From an uncultured Porphyromonas sp. (lineage in GTDB: Bacteria > Bacteroidota > Bacteroidia > Bacteroidales > Porphyromonadaceae), in contig NZ_CALHDW010000006.1 of NCBI RefSeq assembly GCF_938023125.1, positions 62,001 to 126,000 on the forward strand: DNA of 64,000 nucleotides, written 5' to 3'. Shown here piece after piece: positions 8,401 through 16,017 of this stretch. Under the pieces are notes generated by a model. The model was not told where the DNA came from and did no database searches. It was given only the letters and a program-made list of their open reading frames with translations. A program made the translations under genes and the position numbers. Within the stretch, counting starts at the first letter, position 1. Each line of letters starts with the position of its first letter.

Positions 8401-8885
8401 GCTCTTTGTGCGAAGACGATAAGATGGACGTAGCCCGTGCCATCGTAGAGAAGGCAAAGGCAAAAGGGGTGCGCCTCGTTTTGCCGGTGGATGCAAAGGT
8501 GGCTGATGCCTTTAGCAATGATGCCAATACTCAGGTGGCTCCCGTTGACAATATACCCGATGGTTGGATGGGCCTCGACGTGGGTCCTAAGACAATGGCT
8601 CTCTACGACGAAGCAATCCGTGGGGCTAAAACGATCCTCTGGAATGGTCCTGCCGGGGTTTTCGAGATGAGCAACTTCCGCGATGGCTCTAAGGCTTTGG
8701 CGCAGTCCATCGTGGCAGCAACAGAAGCCGGTGCTTACTCTCTCGTAGGGGGCGGCGACAGCGTGGCTTGTGTGCATCTCTTTGAGGTGGCCGATAAGGT
8801 TTCGTACGTTTCTACCGGCGGTGGTGCCCTGCTCGAAGCCATTGAGGGCAAAGATCTCCCCGGCATTGTAGCTATCAATAAATAA
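5472..8885 (+). CDS. TPR protein fused in frame to phosphoglycerate kinase
   Basis: A single open frame of 1137 codons. Residues 1-719 form a helical repeat protein with TPR units most evident at about 480-690 (for example WANSCFFMGDYREAIRHYRH and LAVCYQRVNMPEKAIETL); its role is unknown, though such proteins are common scaffolds in Bacteroidetes. Residues 720-1137 are a complete phosphoglycerate kinase of normal length (418 aa). No stop codon separates the two. The junction (TQEFVQNLNSNYTIPKR then MNIKDF) looks like the ordinary 3' end of one gene and 5' leader of the next, with the stop lost by mutation or by a sequencing error. If real, read-through would attach the TPR part to PGK; independent starts at the internal ATG (7629) remain possible. 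Confidence 0.75.
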   Translation: MNRKTINEYILSNRFYEAIFLLKQTIEEQALHSLGESLSQEESIYGMMLGYLDKGIVDPDRAYIIEELKVKLLRLSDRVYRAVRSKDSGSLYFRRWAVVEARKGLSIENLLEDLSRPTFKETERDSFDTLVDLLFEALWVSESLTEAELDRLSASSEYVRLVAASAITLGLMSYWDETKMEFLLREAASPFTSEAYMVRLAMGVFVGLYLYRDRLPLFLPWLEPLLKKSLKNPLFAAAFIHLWTRYTHATETEQLSKKIGELMPDMLQEMKAKWSSIEEDTDENLTEDKLDQIFDKVSDSAEMSSFFQEFGTLEQEGEDLLFGSFKENKSDYFFNSISSWFLPFDEEHSRIAGVLTRNENLRKLYPLLKGKLCDSDLYSLFITFDRLGAGIKVMGIEMPDDLNGAMLGELSAESLMPKCAKVYVEDFYRFTKLFPLHEQFVDIFRQDIMVAKLPVLKEVLPIESMVRGAALFFYARRNYAKVRMQIASAPQLFDTDANTLNLWANSCFFMGDYREAIRHYRHADLVEDASPKELSRLAVCYQRVNMPEKAIETLEDLLKKNPDNLTPLLKIAGVYMEMKAFDEALSYLYKYEFSAPDGERQVARLVAWCLLSKGDYERARGYYRTLLSQPGVKGSDYLNSAYVHIAEGEEREALAAMRMALERYGEPNELFREMQEDSKHLDREAISFERLRFLADGAMALRTQEFVQNLNSNYTIPKRMNIKDFNFKGLRTFVRVDFNVPLDDNLQITDDTRMRAALPTLNKIIADGGRLIIASHLGRPKGVSDKLSLRHLVPHLAELLGRPVTFVPDSVGAEVEKAIAGMKDGDVLLLENLRFYEEEEGKPRGLAEDATAEEKKEAKKALKPRQAEFAKRLAALADCYVNDAFGTAHRAHASTALIADSFPTDRKMFGFLMEQEVNAVQRVLGDIHRPFVAIMGGSKVSSKIDIIDNLLDKVDTLIITGGMCFTFAKAYGGKVGSSLCEDDKMDVARAIVEKAKAKGVRLVLPVDAKVADAFSNDANTQVAPVDNIPDGWMGLDVGPKTMALYDEAIRGAKTILWNGPAGVFEMSNFRDGSKALAQSIVAATEAGAYSLVGGGDSVACVHLFEVADKVSYVSTGGGALLEAIEGKDLPGIVAINK
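7629..8885 (+). CDS. pgk: Phosphoglycerate kinase (full domain, possible own start)
   Basis: The PGK portion of the fused frame, counted from its natural Met. It transfers a phosphate from 1,3-bisphosphoglycerate to ADP in glycolysis. Seen: RVDFNVPL, ASHLGRPKG, ENLRFYEEEE, the hinge region AIMGGSKVSSKIDI, LWNGPAGVFE and the nucleotide-binding GGGDSVA and STGGGALLEAIEGK. The charged insertion AEDATAEEKKEAKKALKPRQ near residue 130 resembles insertions I know from Bacteroidetes PGKs. ATG at 7629 is preceded by AAAGAGA and is in frame with the upstream TPR gene, so the same protein could be made both alone and as the C-terminus of a 1137-residue fusion. As the cell's probable sole PGK, a free form is expected to be needed. 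Confidence 0.85.
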   Translation: MNIKDFNFKGLRTFVRVDFNVPLDDNLQITDDTRMRAALPTLNKIIADGGRLIIASHLGRPKGVSDKLSLRHLVPHLAELLGRPVTFVPDSVGAEVEKAIAGMKDGDVLLLENLRFYEEEEGKPRGLAEDATAEEKKEAKKALKPRQAEFAKRLAALADCYVNDAFGTAHRAHASTALIADSFPTDRKMFGFLMEQEVNAVQRVLGDIHRPFVAIMGGSKVSSKIDIIDNLLDKVDTLIITGGMCFTFAKAYGGKVGSSLCEDDKMDVARAIVEKAKAKGVRLVLPVDAKVADAFSNDANTQVAPVDNIPDGWMGLDVGPKTMALYDEAIRGAKTILWNGPAGVFEMSNFRDGSKALAQSIVAATEAGAYSLVGGGDSVACVHLFEVADKVSYVSTGGGALLEAIEGKDLPGIVAINK

Positions 8886-8897
8886 TTATTTCCCCCT

Positions 8898-9470
8898 ATG
8901 GGAATTGTTTTAACCCCCTTCCGATGGGCGGATGATGGCGACAAACTCACCTTCATTCACCAATTGATGGAGGAGGCTTTCCCAGCCGCTGAGCGGCGAT
9001 CTAGGCGAGACTTCGAGGCTCTGTTGGCTTCGGAGCCTCGCTTTCTGCTGCATCTGATTTATCGGGATGAGGCTCTTGTGGGTTTCCTCTCTACGTGGCA
9101 TTTGGATGGCTTCTACTACGGAGAGCATTTTGCGATACTCCCCACCGAGCGCAATCGGGGTACCGGGCGGGAGGTGCTAGGCTTGCTGAAGAGGGAGACT
9201 CCCACGGAGACCCCTTTCGTCTTTGAGGTAGAACCGCCCTTAGACGAGTGGAGCAAGAGACGCCTAGCCTTCTACGAATCCATGGGTATGCAGGTGCTCT
9301 CACGCTCCTATATCCAGCCCTCGTATGGCGAGGATAGACCGCCTATTCCTCTCTACCTGATGGGGAATGAATGGGCAGCAAAGGGGCAAGATAGCGAACA
9401 CTATGCGCAAGAGCTTTACCGGCACGTCTACCGCAAAACCCCGGGAGGGCATACAATGCACGAGTCATAG
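8898..9470 (+). CDS. GNAT-family N-acetyltransferase
   Basis: A 190-aa protein with the GNAT layout: an N-terminal helical part, strands around LIYRDEALVGFLSTWHLDGFYYGEHFAILPTERNRG (split here for description) and the acetyl-CoA loop region ERNRGTGREVL, which fits the Q/RxxGxG/A motif. The C-terminal RRLAFYESMGM is the usual 'FYE-x-x-GF' segment. The substrate cannot be told. It starts 12 bases after the PGK stop and ends 15 bases before the PAP2 gene, so all three are probably co-transcribed. Confidence 0.8.
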   Translation: MGIVLTPFRWADDGDKLTFIHQLMEEAFPAAERRSRRDFEALLASEPRFLLHLIYRDEALVGFLSTWHLDGFYYGEHFAILPTERNRGTGREVLGLLKRETPTETPFVFEVEPPLDEWSKRRLAFYESMGMQVLSRSYIQPSYGEDRPPIPLYLMGNEWAAKGQDSEHYAQELYRHVYRKTPGGHTMHES

Positions 9471-9485
9471 CCCTTTTTTTTCTTG

Positions 9486-10691
9486 ATGAAACGACTCTTT
9501 CTTCTTTCCCTCCTCGTACTCTTTTGGAGCCTTACGGCTCAAGCCGAGGTCGATTCACTCCGAACGGAGGCTCCGGCTCTTCGTCGGCAACCTTGGGAGT
9601 GGGGCCTTTCCACCCTCCCCTTTATGGGGATGGCTGCGACCGTTGCCCCCTCGCTCGATGCAACGATTCGGGAGCTTCGGATGCAATCTCTTCCCACTTT
9701 TCGCTACCACTACGACGATTATTTGCAGTTCTCGCCCTTGGCTTTGCAACTCTCGGCGGCGCTGATTGGTCTTGAGGGGAGCCATGCTTCGCCTTACGAA
9801 CTGCTCACGGCAGATGCCCTGTCGGTAGCGACTACTCTGATCTTGGTGAACAGTACCAAATGGCTTACGCACCGTCTCCGCCCCGATGGTTCGAGTGCCA
9901 ATTCTTTTCCCTCGGGTCATACGGCTACTGCCTTTATGGGGGCTGAGTTGCTGGATATAGAGTATGGGGCTCGCTATCCGTGGCTATCGGCCTTGGGCTA
10001 CTCGGCAGCTTATGCTACGGGGGTCGGGCGCATCCTCAACAATCGCCACTGGGCCAGTGACGTATGGGCCGGGGCCGGTGTGGGGATCCTATCCGCCCAG
10101 ATCGGTTCTATCCTGAGCGATCTCCTTTGGGGTAAGAAGGGTACCCTGCTCTACGAAATCCCCTCAAGCGAAGATCTCCCCCGCACCCTATCCATTCAGT
10201 ATGCCACCTCGCAACTGACCCAACACTACTACAAGGCTTCTATCCGCCAAGCTATTCGCAACGAGGTGGCACTGCTCTTCCCGGTCCTCTCTGAGGATGG
10301 ATGCTTGCTCGATTGTGGCGTGGCAGGCGGTAATTTGCTGCAAATTTCGGGCTATGATGTGCCCAATAATACCGATTGGTTCGTGGGCTTTAAGGGCGAT
10401 CTTAGCTACTATCCCTCCCCTCGCATCGCCTTCGGGGCCGCTCCCTTTTACTATATCTCTCCGGCCGCTCCCTCTGCTCCCGGCTGCGTCTTGCTTGGCG
10501 AATTGGGGGTACGTGCTCACCTCGACTATAATATTCGCTCCCATAGGAGCTTCCGCTTTTTTGTGGGAGCATCGCACACTACGGCCTACCACCTCAGCAA
10601 AGAGAGGGGCGTAGATGCCGAAGACGATGTGGTGTCTTATCCGCTTCGTCTCTCTTTTGAGGCGGGAGTAGCGCTCTTGTTGCACCTCTAG
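9486..10691 (+). CDS. PAP2-family phosphatase with C-terminal extension
   Basis: A 401-aa protein with a signal peptide (MKRLFLLSLLVLFWSLTAQA) and a membrane-associated PAP2 domain. The three phosphatase motifs are present: KWLTHRLRP, PSGHTA and GRILNNRHWASDVWAG, giving the conserved Arg, His and Asp of the active site. Members dephosphorylate lipids such as undecaprenyl pyrophosphate, phosphatidylglycerophosphate or lipid A; lipid A phosphatases of this family are known in Porphyromonas, but nothing here decides the substrate. The last 160 residues are not part of the PAP2 core and show alternating strands ending in a hydrophobic LLLHL, so an outer-membrane beta structure is possible. The ATG at 9486 is preferred to a TTG three bases before it. 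Confidence 0.82.
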   Translation: MKRLFLLSLLVLFWSLTAQAEVDSLRTEAPALRRQPWEWGLSTLPFMGMAATVAPSLDATIRELRMQSLPTFRYHYDDYLQFSPLALQLSAALIGLEGSHASPYELLTADALSVATTLILVNSTKWLTHRLRPDGSSANSFPSGHTATAFMGAELLDIEYGARYPWLSALGYSAAYATGVGRILNNRHWASDVWAGAGVGILSAQIGSILSDLLWGKKGTLLYEIPSSEDLPRTLSIQYATSQLTQHYYKASIRQAIRNEVALLFPVLSEDGCLLDCGVAGGNLLQISGYDVPNNTDWFVGFKGDLSYYPSPRIAFGAAPFYYISPAAPSAPGCVLLGELGVRAHLDYNIRSHRSFRFFVGASHTTAYHLSKERGVDAEDDVVSYPLRLSFEAGVALLLHL

Positions 10692-10775
10692 CCCTCTCTT
10701 CCCCTCCTCTCGGGGGTCTTCTCTTTAGATCTTCTGCTTTACCACCTCTCTGGAGGAGTGGCGATGGCTTCCCTC

Positions 10776-10817
10776 AAAAAAAGGGGAGGATAGATCTCTT
10801 TCTGATCTACCCTCCTC
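10776..10817 (-). terminator. Terminator of the universal stress protein gene
   Basis: A 13-14 bp hairpin with one mismatch (GAGGATAGATC paired with GATCTACCCTC) is followed on the minus strand by seven T residues (10776-10782). It lies 29 bases past the stop of the universal stress gene. Confidence 0.8.
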
Positions 10818-10845
10818 TTGCTGCTAATATAGAAATGATGAAGGT

Positions 10846-12027
10846 TTACCGCCAAGAATTGCTATGCATAACAAGGAGCGGTGTGCCGGCGTGGAAGAGC
10901 ATTCGGCGGGCCATACCGGGGTTGAAGAACCGAGCAAAGAGATTGCGGCGATACGTGTTGACTACGATAAGGCCAATCTTTTTGCTGATGACGAATTTCT
11001 CCAATGCCAGAGAGAAATCGCCCGGATCTAGAGTTGTAAATTCAATGTTGCTGTCGGGGTAGTGTTGCTTGTGGTACTCCATCATGGTACGCAACTCGAT
11101 CTCGCTCCAGTCTTCCGTAGCTCTGGAGACGTTGAAGAGCATGTAGTTGGGCTTATTAGGCTTAGTGAGCTGCATCATGCGGTCGAAGAGTACGAGGTCG
11201 CGTTGGTCAAAGCCGGTGGCTACGCCTACATTTTCTACATCTGCGAGGTCTACCACTTGGGCATCTTCGGGTACCACGAGCACGGGTACCTTGGCGCGGT
11301 CAATAACCTCAGCGGCCACGGAGCCGATAAGGTCTTCGTTGCGACGGCTTTTCCCTCTTGTACCCATGATGATGGCCACAGGGGGGCGGTTGCGGGCTAC
11401 TGAGAGCACTACATCCTCGGGTATCCCGTCAATGAGTTGGGTCTCGAAGGGGGCTTCGGGTAGTTCGCCACTCTCTATTTTATCTCGAAGATCCTTTTCG
11501 AGAGATTTCATTTTGCGTTCGGCATGCTCATGTTCCCGACGGATGTTAAGTTCCTTATTGGCCTGATAAACAGATATGTCGGGGGATAGCATGGGGGCAA
11601 CAGAGTAGAACTGCGAGAAGTAGACATGGAGCAATTTTACGTTGAGGCCTCTGCGCTGCGCAAAGTGGAAGGCAATCTGTAGCACGTTGGGCATGAAGTC
11701 GCTAAAGTCCACAGGTACGAGTACGTAGGGAGTAGCCTCCGTAGACTTGCCCTCTTTGTTGTAGCCATCCACCTGATTGAGCTCGGCATATAGCTCGGGG
11801 CGGTTCCAATTGTTGTTCTCGATAACGTCTAGCGCATGAGGTAGGTCGCTCTCTTTGATACGTACACGTACCCCGGCTGAGACTATGGGGAGTATCTGAT
11901 TAACGTTTTGCAGTGAAGCCTCTATCCCCTCGCTCTGTAGCAACGTTTGTAGTACTTGGGCCTTTTCGAAGGTGTGGATAGCTATGGTAACGAGTTTTTC
12001 TTGTTGTTCGGGATTGTTTTTGCTCAT
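10846..12027 (-). CDS. Universal stress protein with N-terminal DUF2007-like domain
   Basis: A 393-aa cytoplasmic protein in three parts. Residues 1-80 (VTIAIHTFEKAQVLQTLL...RVRIKESDLPHALDVI) resemble the small ferredoxin-like DUF2007 domain. Residues about 100-255 form a USP domain starting PYVLVPVDFSDFMPNVL and ending with the nucleotide-binding loop MGTRGKSRRNEDLIGSVAAEV...VPVLVVPE. The last 140 residues form a second USP-like fold (DLVLFDRMMQL... ending AGTPLLVMHSN) in which the glycine-rich loop is degenerate. The combination suggests a sensor or regulatory protein that binds ATP in one of two USP units. It is transcribed away from the PAP2 gene and has its own terminator. Confidence 0.85.
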   Translation of the reverse strand: MSKNNPEQQEKLVTIAIHTFEKAQVLQTLLQSEGIEASLQNVNQILPIVSAGVRVRIKESDLPHALDVIENNNWNRPELYAELNQVDGYNKEGKSTEATPYVLVPVDFSDFMPNVLQIAFHFAQRRGLNVKLLHVYFSQFYSVAPMLSPDISVYQANKELNIRREHEHAERKMKSLEKDLRDKIESGELPEAPFETQLIDGIPEDVVLSVARNRPPVAIIMGTRGKSRRNEDLIGSVAAEVIDRAKVPVLVVPEDAQVVDLADVENVGVATGFDQRDLVLFDRMMQLTKPNKPNYMLFNVSRATEDWSEIELRTMMEYHKQHYPDSNIEFTTLDPGDFSLALEKFVISKKIGLIVVNTYRRNLFARFFNPGMARRMLFHAGTPLLVMHSNSWR

Positions 12028-12285
12028 GAGTCGCTCTGTTTAATGCCACTTTCTATTCTATTGCACAGGTAAAGACAGAGAATGTAGCCGGTGCGTGGCA
12101 CACACACAACTCGTCTATCTCTGCTTTTGAGGTCTCCCTTAGGGGGGAGCGCTCTCAAGGTTGTTAAAGCCAAAGCCCTGAGAGTGAGGTCTTGGCCTAT
12201 GCCAGAGAGGCACGGGGTAAGCTCATTCTCCATCGAGAGTGATCTCGCCTCTCCCGTGCCTTTTATCTGATTTTCTCTACAAGAG
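12028..12285. other. Structured intergenic segment, possible leader RNA
   Basis: The 258 bases between two minus-strand genes hold several hairpins: GGCACGGG/CCCGTGCC (12209-12216 with 12253-12260), CTCTCA/TGAGAG (around 12152-12184) and CTCCC/GGGAG (around 12133-12150). The first is followed by TTTTAT on the plus strand. No convincing gene is present; a 69-codon open frame that overlaps the universal stress start has no recognisable product. The segment may be the 5' leader of the universal stress mRNA or a small RNA. Confidence 0.4.
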
Positions 12286-12564
12286 TTAGGCTTCCTGCTC
12301 GGGCTCGGAGACTTCCTCCATCTCCCCGATCAGTGCAAGCGCCTTCTCTAGTATCGTTGTATCGTCAATTTCTACAATACCTCCGTCGGGACCCGGCTCG
12401 ATGTGAATACCCGCGCTTCTTCCGTTTTCGTAATTGGCACCGCCGAAATAGTTGCGTACTGTTTCTACCTTAAGCCCCAACTCATCAGCGATGCGTTGCG
12501 TAGCTCCATCGGGAAGGCTATCTTTGATCCTTCTCAGTTCATTGAAAGTGATCGTCTTAGTCAT
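12286..12564 (-). CDS. Small DNA-binding protein, conserved in Bacteroidetes
   Basis: A 92-aa protein with an N-terminal helix-turn-helix: FNELRRIKDSLPDGATQRIADELGLKVETVRNYF, in which 'TQRIADELGLKVETVRNYF' reads as the two helices. The middle (GPDGGIVEIDDTTILEKALALI) is a short strand followed by a helix, and the C-terminus is acidic. I recognise the type as a widespread small Bacteroidetes protein annotated only as DNA-binding; its targets are unknown. It is transcribed on its own, with over 400 bases of intergenic DNA upstream. Confidence 0.75.
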   Translation of the reverse strand: MTKTITFNELRRIKDSLPDGATQRIADELGLKVETVRNYFGGANYENGRSAGIHIEPGPDGGIVEIDDTTILEKALALIGEMEEVSEPEQEA

Positions 12565-12809
12565 GGGTCAATCCGTTTAGTTGTTAGTACTCGTTGTATT
12601 TACTTGCGCCACTAAGTTACAACTTTATTTTCTAGTTTACAACCTTTTCTGCAACTTCTTTTGCAGAATGTTTTCCTCGAAGGGATTTGATGTTATTATG
12701 CTGTTTTGTTTACTGCTGCGGGCGATACGGGCAAATAGGCCGGGAGTGTTCGTCTCCGGAGGCAATAGCTGATTTTCTTTCGGAAATAGCTTGAAAGTCA
12801 AGGGGGATA

Positions 12810-12865
12810 CTGCCTGAAATATTTTTCGTTTCTGCCCGGGAAGGAAAAATTTTTTACCCGATAAG
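12810..12865. repeat. Dispersed AT-rich intergenic repeat, copy B
   Basis: Located in the 411-base gap 12565-12975, which otherwise holds only the terminator at 12902. It shows the same ordered segments as 1447-1524: CTGCCTGA, ATATTTTTC, CCCGGGAAG, a run of T, TTACCCGATAAG. Confidence 0.4.
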
Positions 12866-12901
12866 TCGAGCGCTTTTTAGCCGGAAAAGGCAAAAGAAAT
12901 A

Positions 12902-12934
12902 CCCCCCAAGAGTAGAGGTGCTGCTCTTGAGGGG
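12902..12934 (-). terminator. Terminator of endopeptidase gene 1
   Basis: CCCCCCAAGAG pairs with CTCTTGAGGGG around an 11-base loop. On the minus strand it is followed by TATTTCTTTT, and on the plus strand by TTTT. It sits 41 bases downstream of the stop at 12976. Confidence 0.75.
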
Positions 12935-12975
12935 TTTTAGTAGAGGGTGGAATTAGAATAATTCCGCTTGCTCTC

Positions 12976-15849
12976 CTAGCGGATAATGCGCTGGGTGATA
13001 CGCCCTGACTCGGTCTCTAGTACCACGATATAGGGGGCGGGTGCCAGTCCCTCTAGCGATAGCGTGGAGGCGGGGTGGTGATGCGTTTGCACCAATTTAC
13101 CCTCGAGTGTATAGAGGCTCAAGTGGATTACCCGGTTGGCAGCCGTAAGGTGGAGGAGCCCATCCTCGCCCACTTGGGAGGGATAGACCCCGGGCTGCTC
13201 GTTGTTTTCGATCCTATCGGTGGGGAGTACTCCGCTATTTTCGTACACCACCTCTATCGTGTAGTTGTCCTCTTCGTTCCCCTCCGGATCGGTATAGGTG
13301 AGGGCTTCGCCCACGCGTGCCACCTCTCGGCCATTCCTCTTTACAATATATTCCTTGACGATAGGGAAGGGGACGGGGCGCTTGCCTCCGGCGTAGATTC
13401 GGGTATCGTCTTCCGGAGTTATCTGCTCAGGATTGTCGCTTACATGGAGTCGGATGGCGGCATATCCATCGGTGATGCGCCTACCTAAGAAATGGTTCCC
13501 GAGGTCGCGAGAGAAAAGAGCGTCTACATATTGCTGAATATTGTCGCCGGTCCCTTTTACCGAATAGATAGAGGCGACATTCGTCTTTTCGTTGCGAGTG
13601 GAGAAGCCGACCCAAAGGGAGCGTTGCGCATCCACCTTAAAGGGGTGCTTGAGGTAGACTGTGTACCAAGATTTTTCTTGCCATCCCTCGGGCACATCGA
13701 ATTGCTGGCTTACGGTGTTTGAGGCGTTGCACGAATTGCCGTAGCGCAAGAAGGTTTTGTAGTTGCCCATAGCGCTGCGTGTGGGCATGTAGCTAATGGC
13801 GTGGATATAGACCTCTTTGTTGTGCGAAGTGAAGTATTCGCTTGGGAATTTGCTCGCAATAGTCTGGTATTGAGGGTCTATGGCCTCTGTGGCTATTCTG
13901 CTGACATGCGGCAGCCGTAGCTTGCTATACTGAGGATCTTGCGGGTAACCAAAGAGCGAAATCTCCTGCATATTGTAGGGGCGATGCCACGAGAGGGAGA
14001 CCCCCTGAGAAGCCTTCTTTTTACTGGGAGATAGGGTGTGAGTGGCATCACCTACATAGATGCCCTCCTCGATGCAGTCGGCAAAAGCCTCTTTTTCGTC
14101 GCTAGGGGTTATAACCTCGCTGTTGTAGGTGTAGTGGGCTTGTACGCCGTAGACAACGGAGCCGTGGGCTCCCTCAAGAGCTTTTTGGTAGGATTCGGAA
14201 TAGTCGGTGGCGGCGATTCCCTTGGCAATCTCTATCCCATTGCGATATAGCGTGTAGTCGATACTCCAACCCGAGGGGATGTGCTCGCGTGAGGGACCTA
14301 CCCAATTAATTTTTAGGCGATCTTCCTCCTTGCGGATATTGAGTTGGCTAATGGGTTGGAGGGGTCGTAGGTATCCAGCCTCGTCGCGCCAACGCCCCCT
14401 AAGTGTCTCGGCACTCCCATTGCCCTTGGGGTCGAGGAAGGAGGCCATCTGGGTCGTAGGGTCTCCCTCTTTTTTGTACTTATCCCAGTGGTAGGCGAGT
14501 TTGCCATAGAGATTTTCGCTTTGTAGGGCGCATCCGCCGGTACCACCTGAGAGGGTTCCTATTACGAGGTGCTCTTGGTTCCAGAGCGAGGAGCCGGAAG
14601 AGCCCCCCTCTGTAGCGCCTTGCGCAAAGCTAAAGCGGAAGTGTGCGTCCTTGTCCCCCTTGATCTCCTCGAGGATGGTTCCGCTGTGCCAGGTGCCATC
14701 CATTACGGGAGATTGAGCATGGTCGTATACCGATATTTTCTTGGCATCTCCTCCGGGGTGATGTATCCCAACCCCCTTAGAGGGGAGCACTTTGCGCCTA
14801 TCCCATCCATTATAGTACACTCGGTAGCTCGGGGGGATGGGTTGGTTGAGCTCGAGGAGTAGTCCATCGGATTGCCCTGCAATGGGGAGGAAGGATAGCA
14901 GTTTACATCCTACCATACTCTTGCCACGGAATAGGGAGAGACGGCCATTGCTGCAGCCCGGTTTTTCGTAGTGGAAGGAAAAAATCCATTGATCACGATC
15001 CGCCGGAGTATTATGCACCTTGGCCGTGGAGCTCTCGCAGTGGGCGGCCGAGAGGATGAGGGGGCGGAAGTCTTCGTTGGTGTTGTTGAGGAGGTTGCCG
15101 CTACAGAAGCTGGCTCCCTCTTTGTTTATCATGAACATTTGTACCACGCCGGCCTTCTCGCTTTGCCACTCTGCGCCCTCTTTGCAATTGACATTGATCT
15201 GGCAAAACTCATCAGAAGCCTCGTCCGGATGGAGCACGCCCGCATCGGGTAACCCCATGGTAGAGAAGAGGTGAATTACACTTGAGAGGAGAAGGCTGGG
15301 CAGCTCGCCCGAGATGGGGAGGGTGTACTCGAGGATCACGCTACTACCCGAGAGAGGCTCGGTGGCAAAACGTCCGTGTGTGGGGTGCGTCTCGTGGGGA
15401 TAGGCGCCGAGGAGTTGGCTTCGATCGGGAGAGTAGATGAATAGTTCTCCCCCCTGAGGAATGAAGAAATCGTCGTAGGTGAGCAGTACCCCTTTGGCTC
15501 CCTTCAGGTCGATCTGCAAGCGGTATGCAATGCGGCCATCATTGAGTAGCGTGCGCACGGCATCGCGAGCAAAGTCGATATTGGCAGAGAGTCTGCGCCC
15601 AATGCTAAGGGGTTTGCCCGTGAGGGCGGAGTGCGCCTGGCGGTGTAGCGCCCGTTCGTCGTCGGGATTGAAGTTGGGGTGTAGGGTGATGACCCTGGCG
15701 GGGGCACTTGCACGAAGCCCTTCTGCGTTATCCTGAAAAGAAGCAGGAACCCCGCCAAACGATATCTGAGAGGAGCCTACAAGGGTAGTGCTTGCCACCA
15801 AAAAGCCCCCGATGAGGAGCCTAGAAATCAAAGATTTTTTTTGCTTCAT
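12976..15849 (-). CDS. Secreted PepK-like serine endopeptidase 1 (T9SS cargo)
   Basis: A 957-aa exported protease. The signal peptide ends near SSQISFGG, a start shared with both paralogs downstream. The trypsin-type (S1, lysyl endopeptidase-like) domain covers roughly residues 210-470: His in LSAAHCESS, probable Asp in QSDGLLLEL, Ser in EGGSSGSSLWN. Fibronectin-like segments follow (residues 500-860), and the C-terminus VVLETESGRITQRIIR with its preceding strands is a type A T9SS sorting domain, which directs export through the outer membrane and is cleaved during attachment. The family resembles P. gingivalis PepK, but substrate specificity cannot be read here. The start at 15849 (MKQKK) is used because 11 upstream codons run into the -7 box. 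Confidence 0.88.
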   Translation of the reverse strand: MKQKKSLISRLLIGGFLVASTTLVGSSQISFGGVPASFQDNAEGLRASAPARVITLHPNFNPDDERALHRQAHSALTGKPLSIGRRLSANIDFARDAVRTLLNDGRIAYRLQIDLKGAKGVLLTYDDFFIPQGGELFIYSPDRSQLLGAYPHETHPTHGRFATEPLSGSSVILEYTLPISGELPSLLLSSVIHLFSTMGLPDAGVLHPDEASDEFCQINVNCKEGAEWQSEKAGVVQMFMINKEGASFCSGNLLNNTNEDFRPLILSAAHCESSTAKVHNTPADRDQWIFSFHYEKPGCSNGRLSLFRGKSMVGCKLLSFLPIAGQSDGLLLELNQPIPPSYRVYYNGWDRRKVLPSKGVGIHHPGGDAKKISVYDHAQSPVMDGTWHSGTILEEIKGDKDAHFRFSFAQGATEGGSSGSSLWNQEHLVIGTLSGGTGGCALQSENLYGKLAYHWDKYKKEGDPTTQMASFLDPKGNGSAETLRGRWRDEAGYLRPLQPISQLNIRKEEDRLKINWVGPSREHIPSGWSIDYTLYRNGIEIAKGIAATDYSESYQKALEGAHGSVVYGVQAHYTYNSEVITPSDEKEAFADCIEEGIYVGDATHTLSPSKKKASQGVSLSWHRPYNMQEISLFGYPQDPQYSKLRLPHVSRIATEAIDPQYQTIASKFPSEYFTSHNKEVYIHAISYMPTRSAMGNYKTFLRYGNSCNASNTVSQQFDVPEGWQEKSWYTVYLKHPFKVDAQRSLWVGFSTRNEKTNVASIYSVKGTGDNIQQYVDALFSRDLGNHFLGRRITDGYAAIRLHVSDNPEQITPEDDTRIYAGGKRPVPFPIVKEYIVKRNGREVARVGEALTYTDPEGNEEDNYTIEVVYENSGVLPTDRIENNEQPGVYPSQVGEDGLLHLTAANRVIHLSLYTLEGKLVQTHHHPASTLSLEGLAPAPYIVVLETESGRITQRIIR

Positions 15850-15881
15850 AAAAGAATTTCTTCCATAGAATCTACGTTGCA

Positions 15882-15889
15882 CAAAGGTA
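15882..15889 (-). promoter_or_regulatory. -7 promoter box of endopeptidase gene 1
   Basis: TACCTTTG on the minus strand, 32 bases before the chosen start codon. A convincing -33 element is not seen. Confidence 0.6.
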
Positions 15890-15946
15890 GTGAAATAAGC
15901 AACAATGTTTGTTTTACGGAGAGCATCGTAGACATATAAAAAGTGA

Positions 15947-15979
15947 AGAGGGGCGGCCCATAGTTCGAACCACCCCTCT
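15947..15979 (-). terminator. Terminator of endopeptidase gene 2
   Basis: AGAGGGGCGG pairs with CCACCCCTCT (one C-A mismatch) and is followed on the minus strand by a T-rich stretch (TTTTTATAT). It lies 38 bases past the stop at 16018, so genes 2 and 1 are separate transcripts. Confidence 0.75.
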
Positions 15980-16017
15980 CTCTTAGGAGAATTTTATATC
16001 AGAAGTACTGTCGGTAC

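Noticed and set aside
8735..8956. Minus-strand open frames within the PGK region
   Set aside because: They are shadows of the plus-strand PGK frame, which has clear conserved motifs.
12024..12233. A 69-codon minus-strand open frame overlapping the start of the universal stress gene
   Set aside because: It runs through the hairpins of the gap, has an odd composition and no recognisable product.
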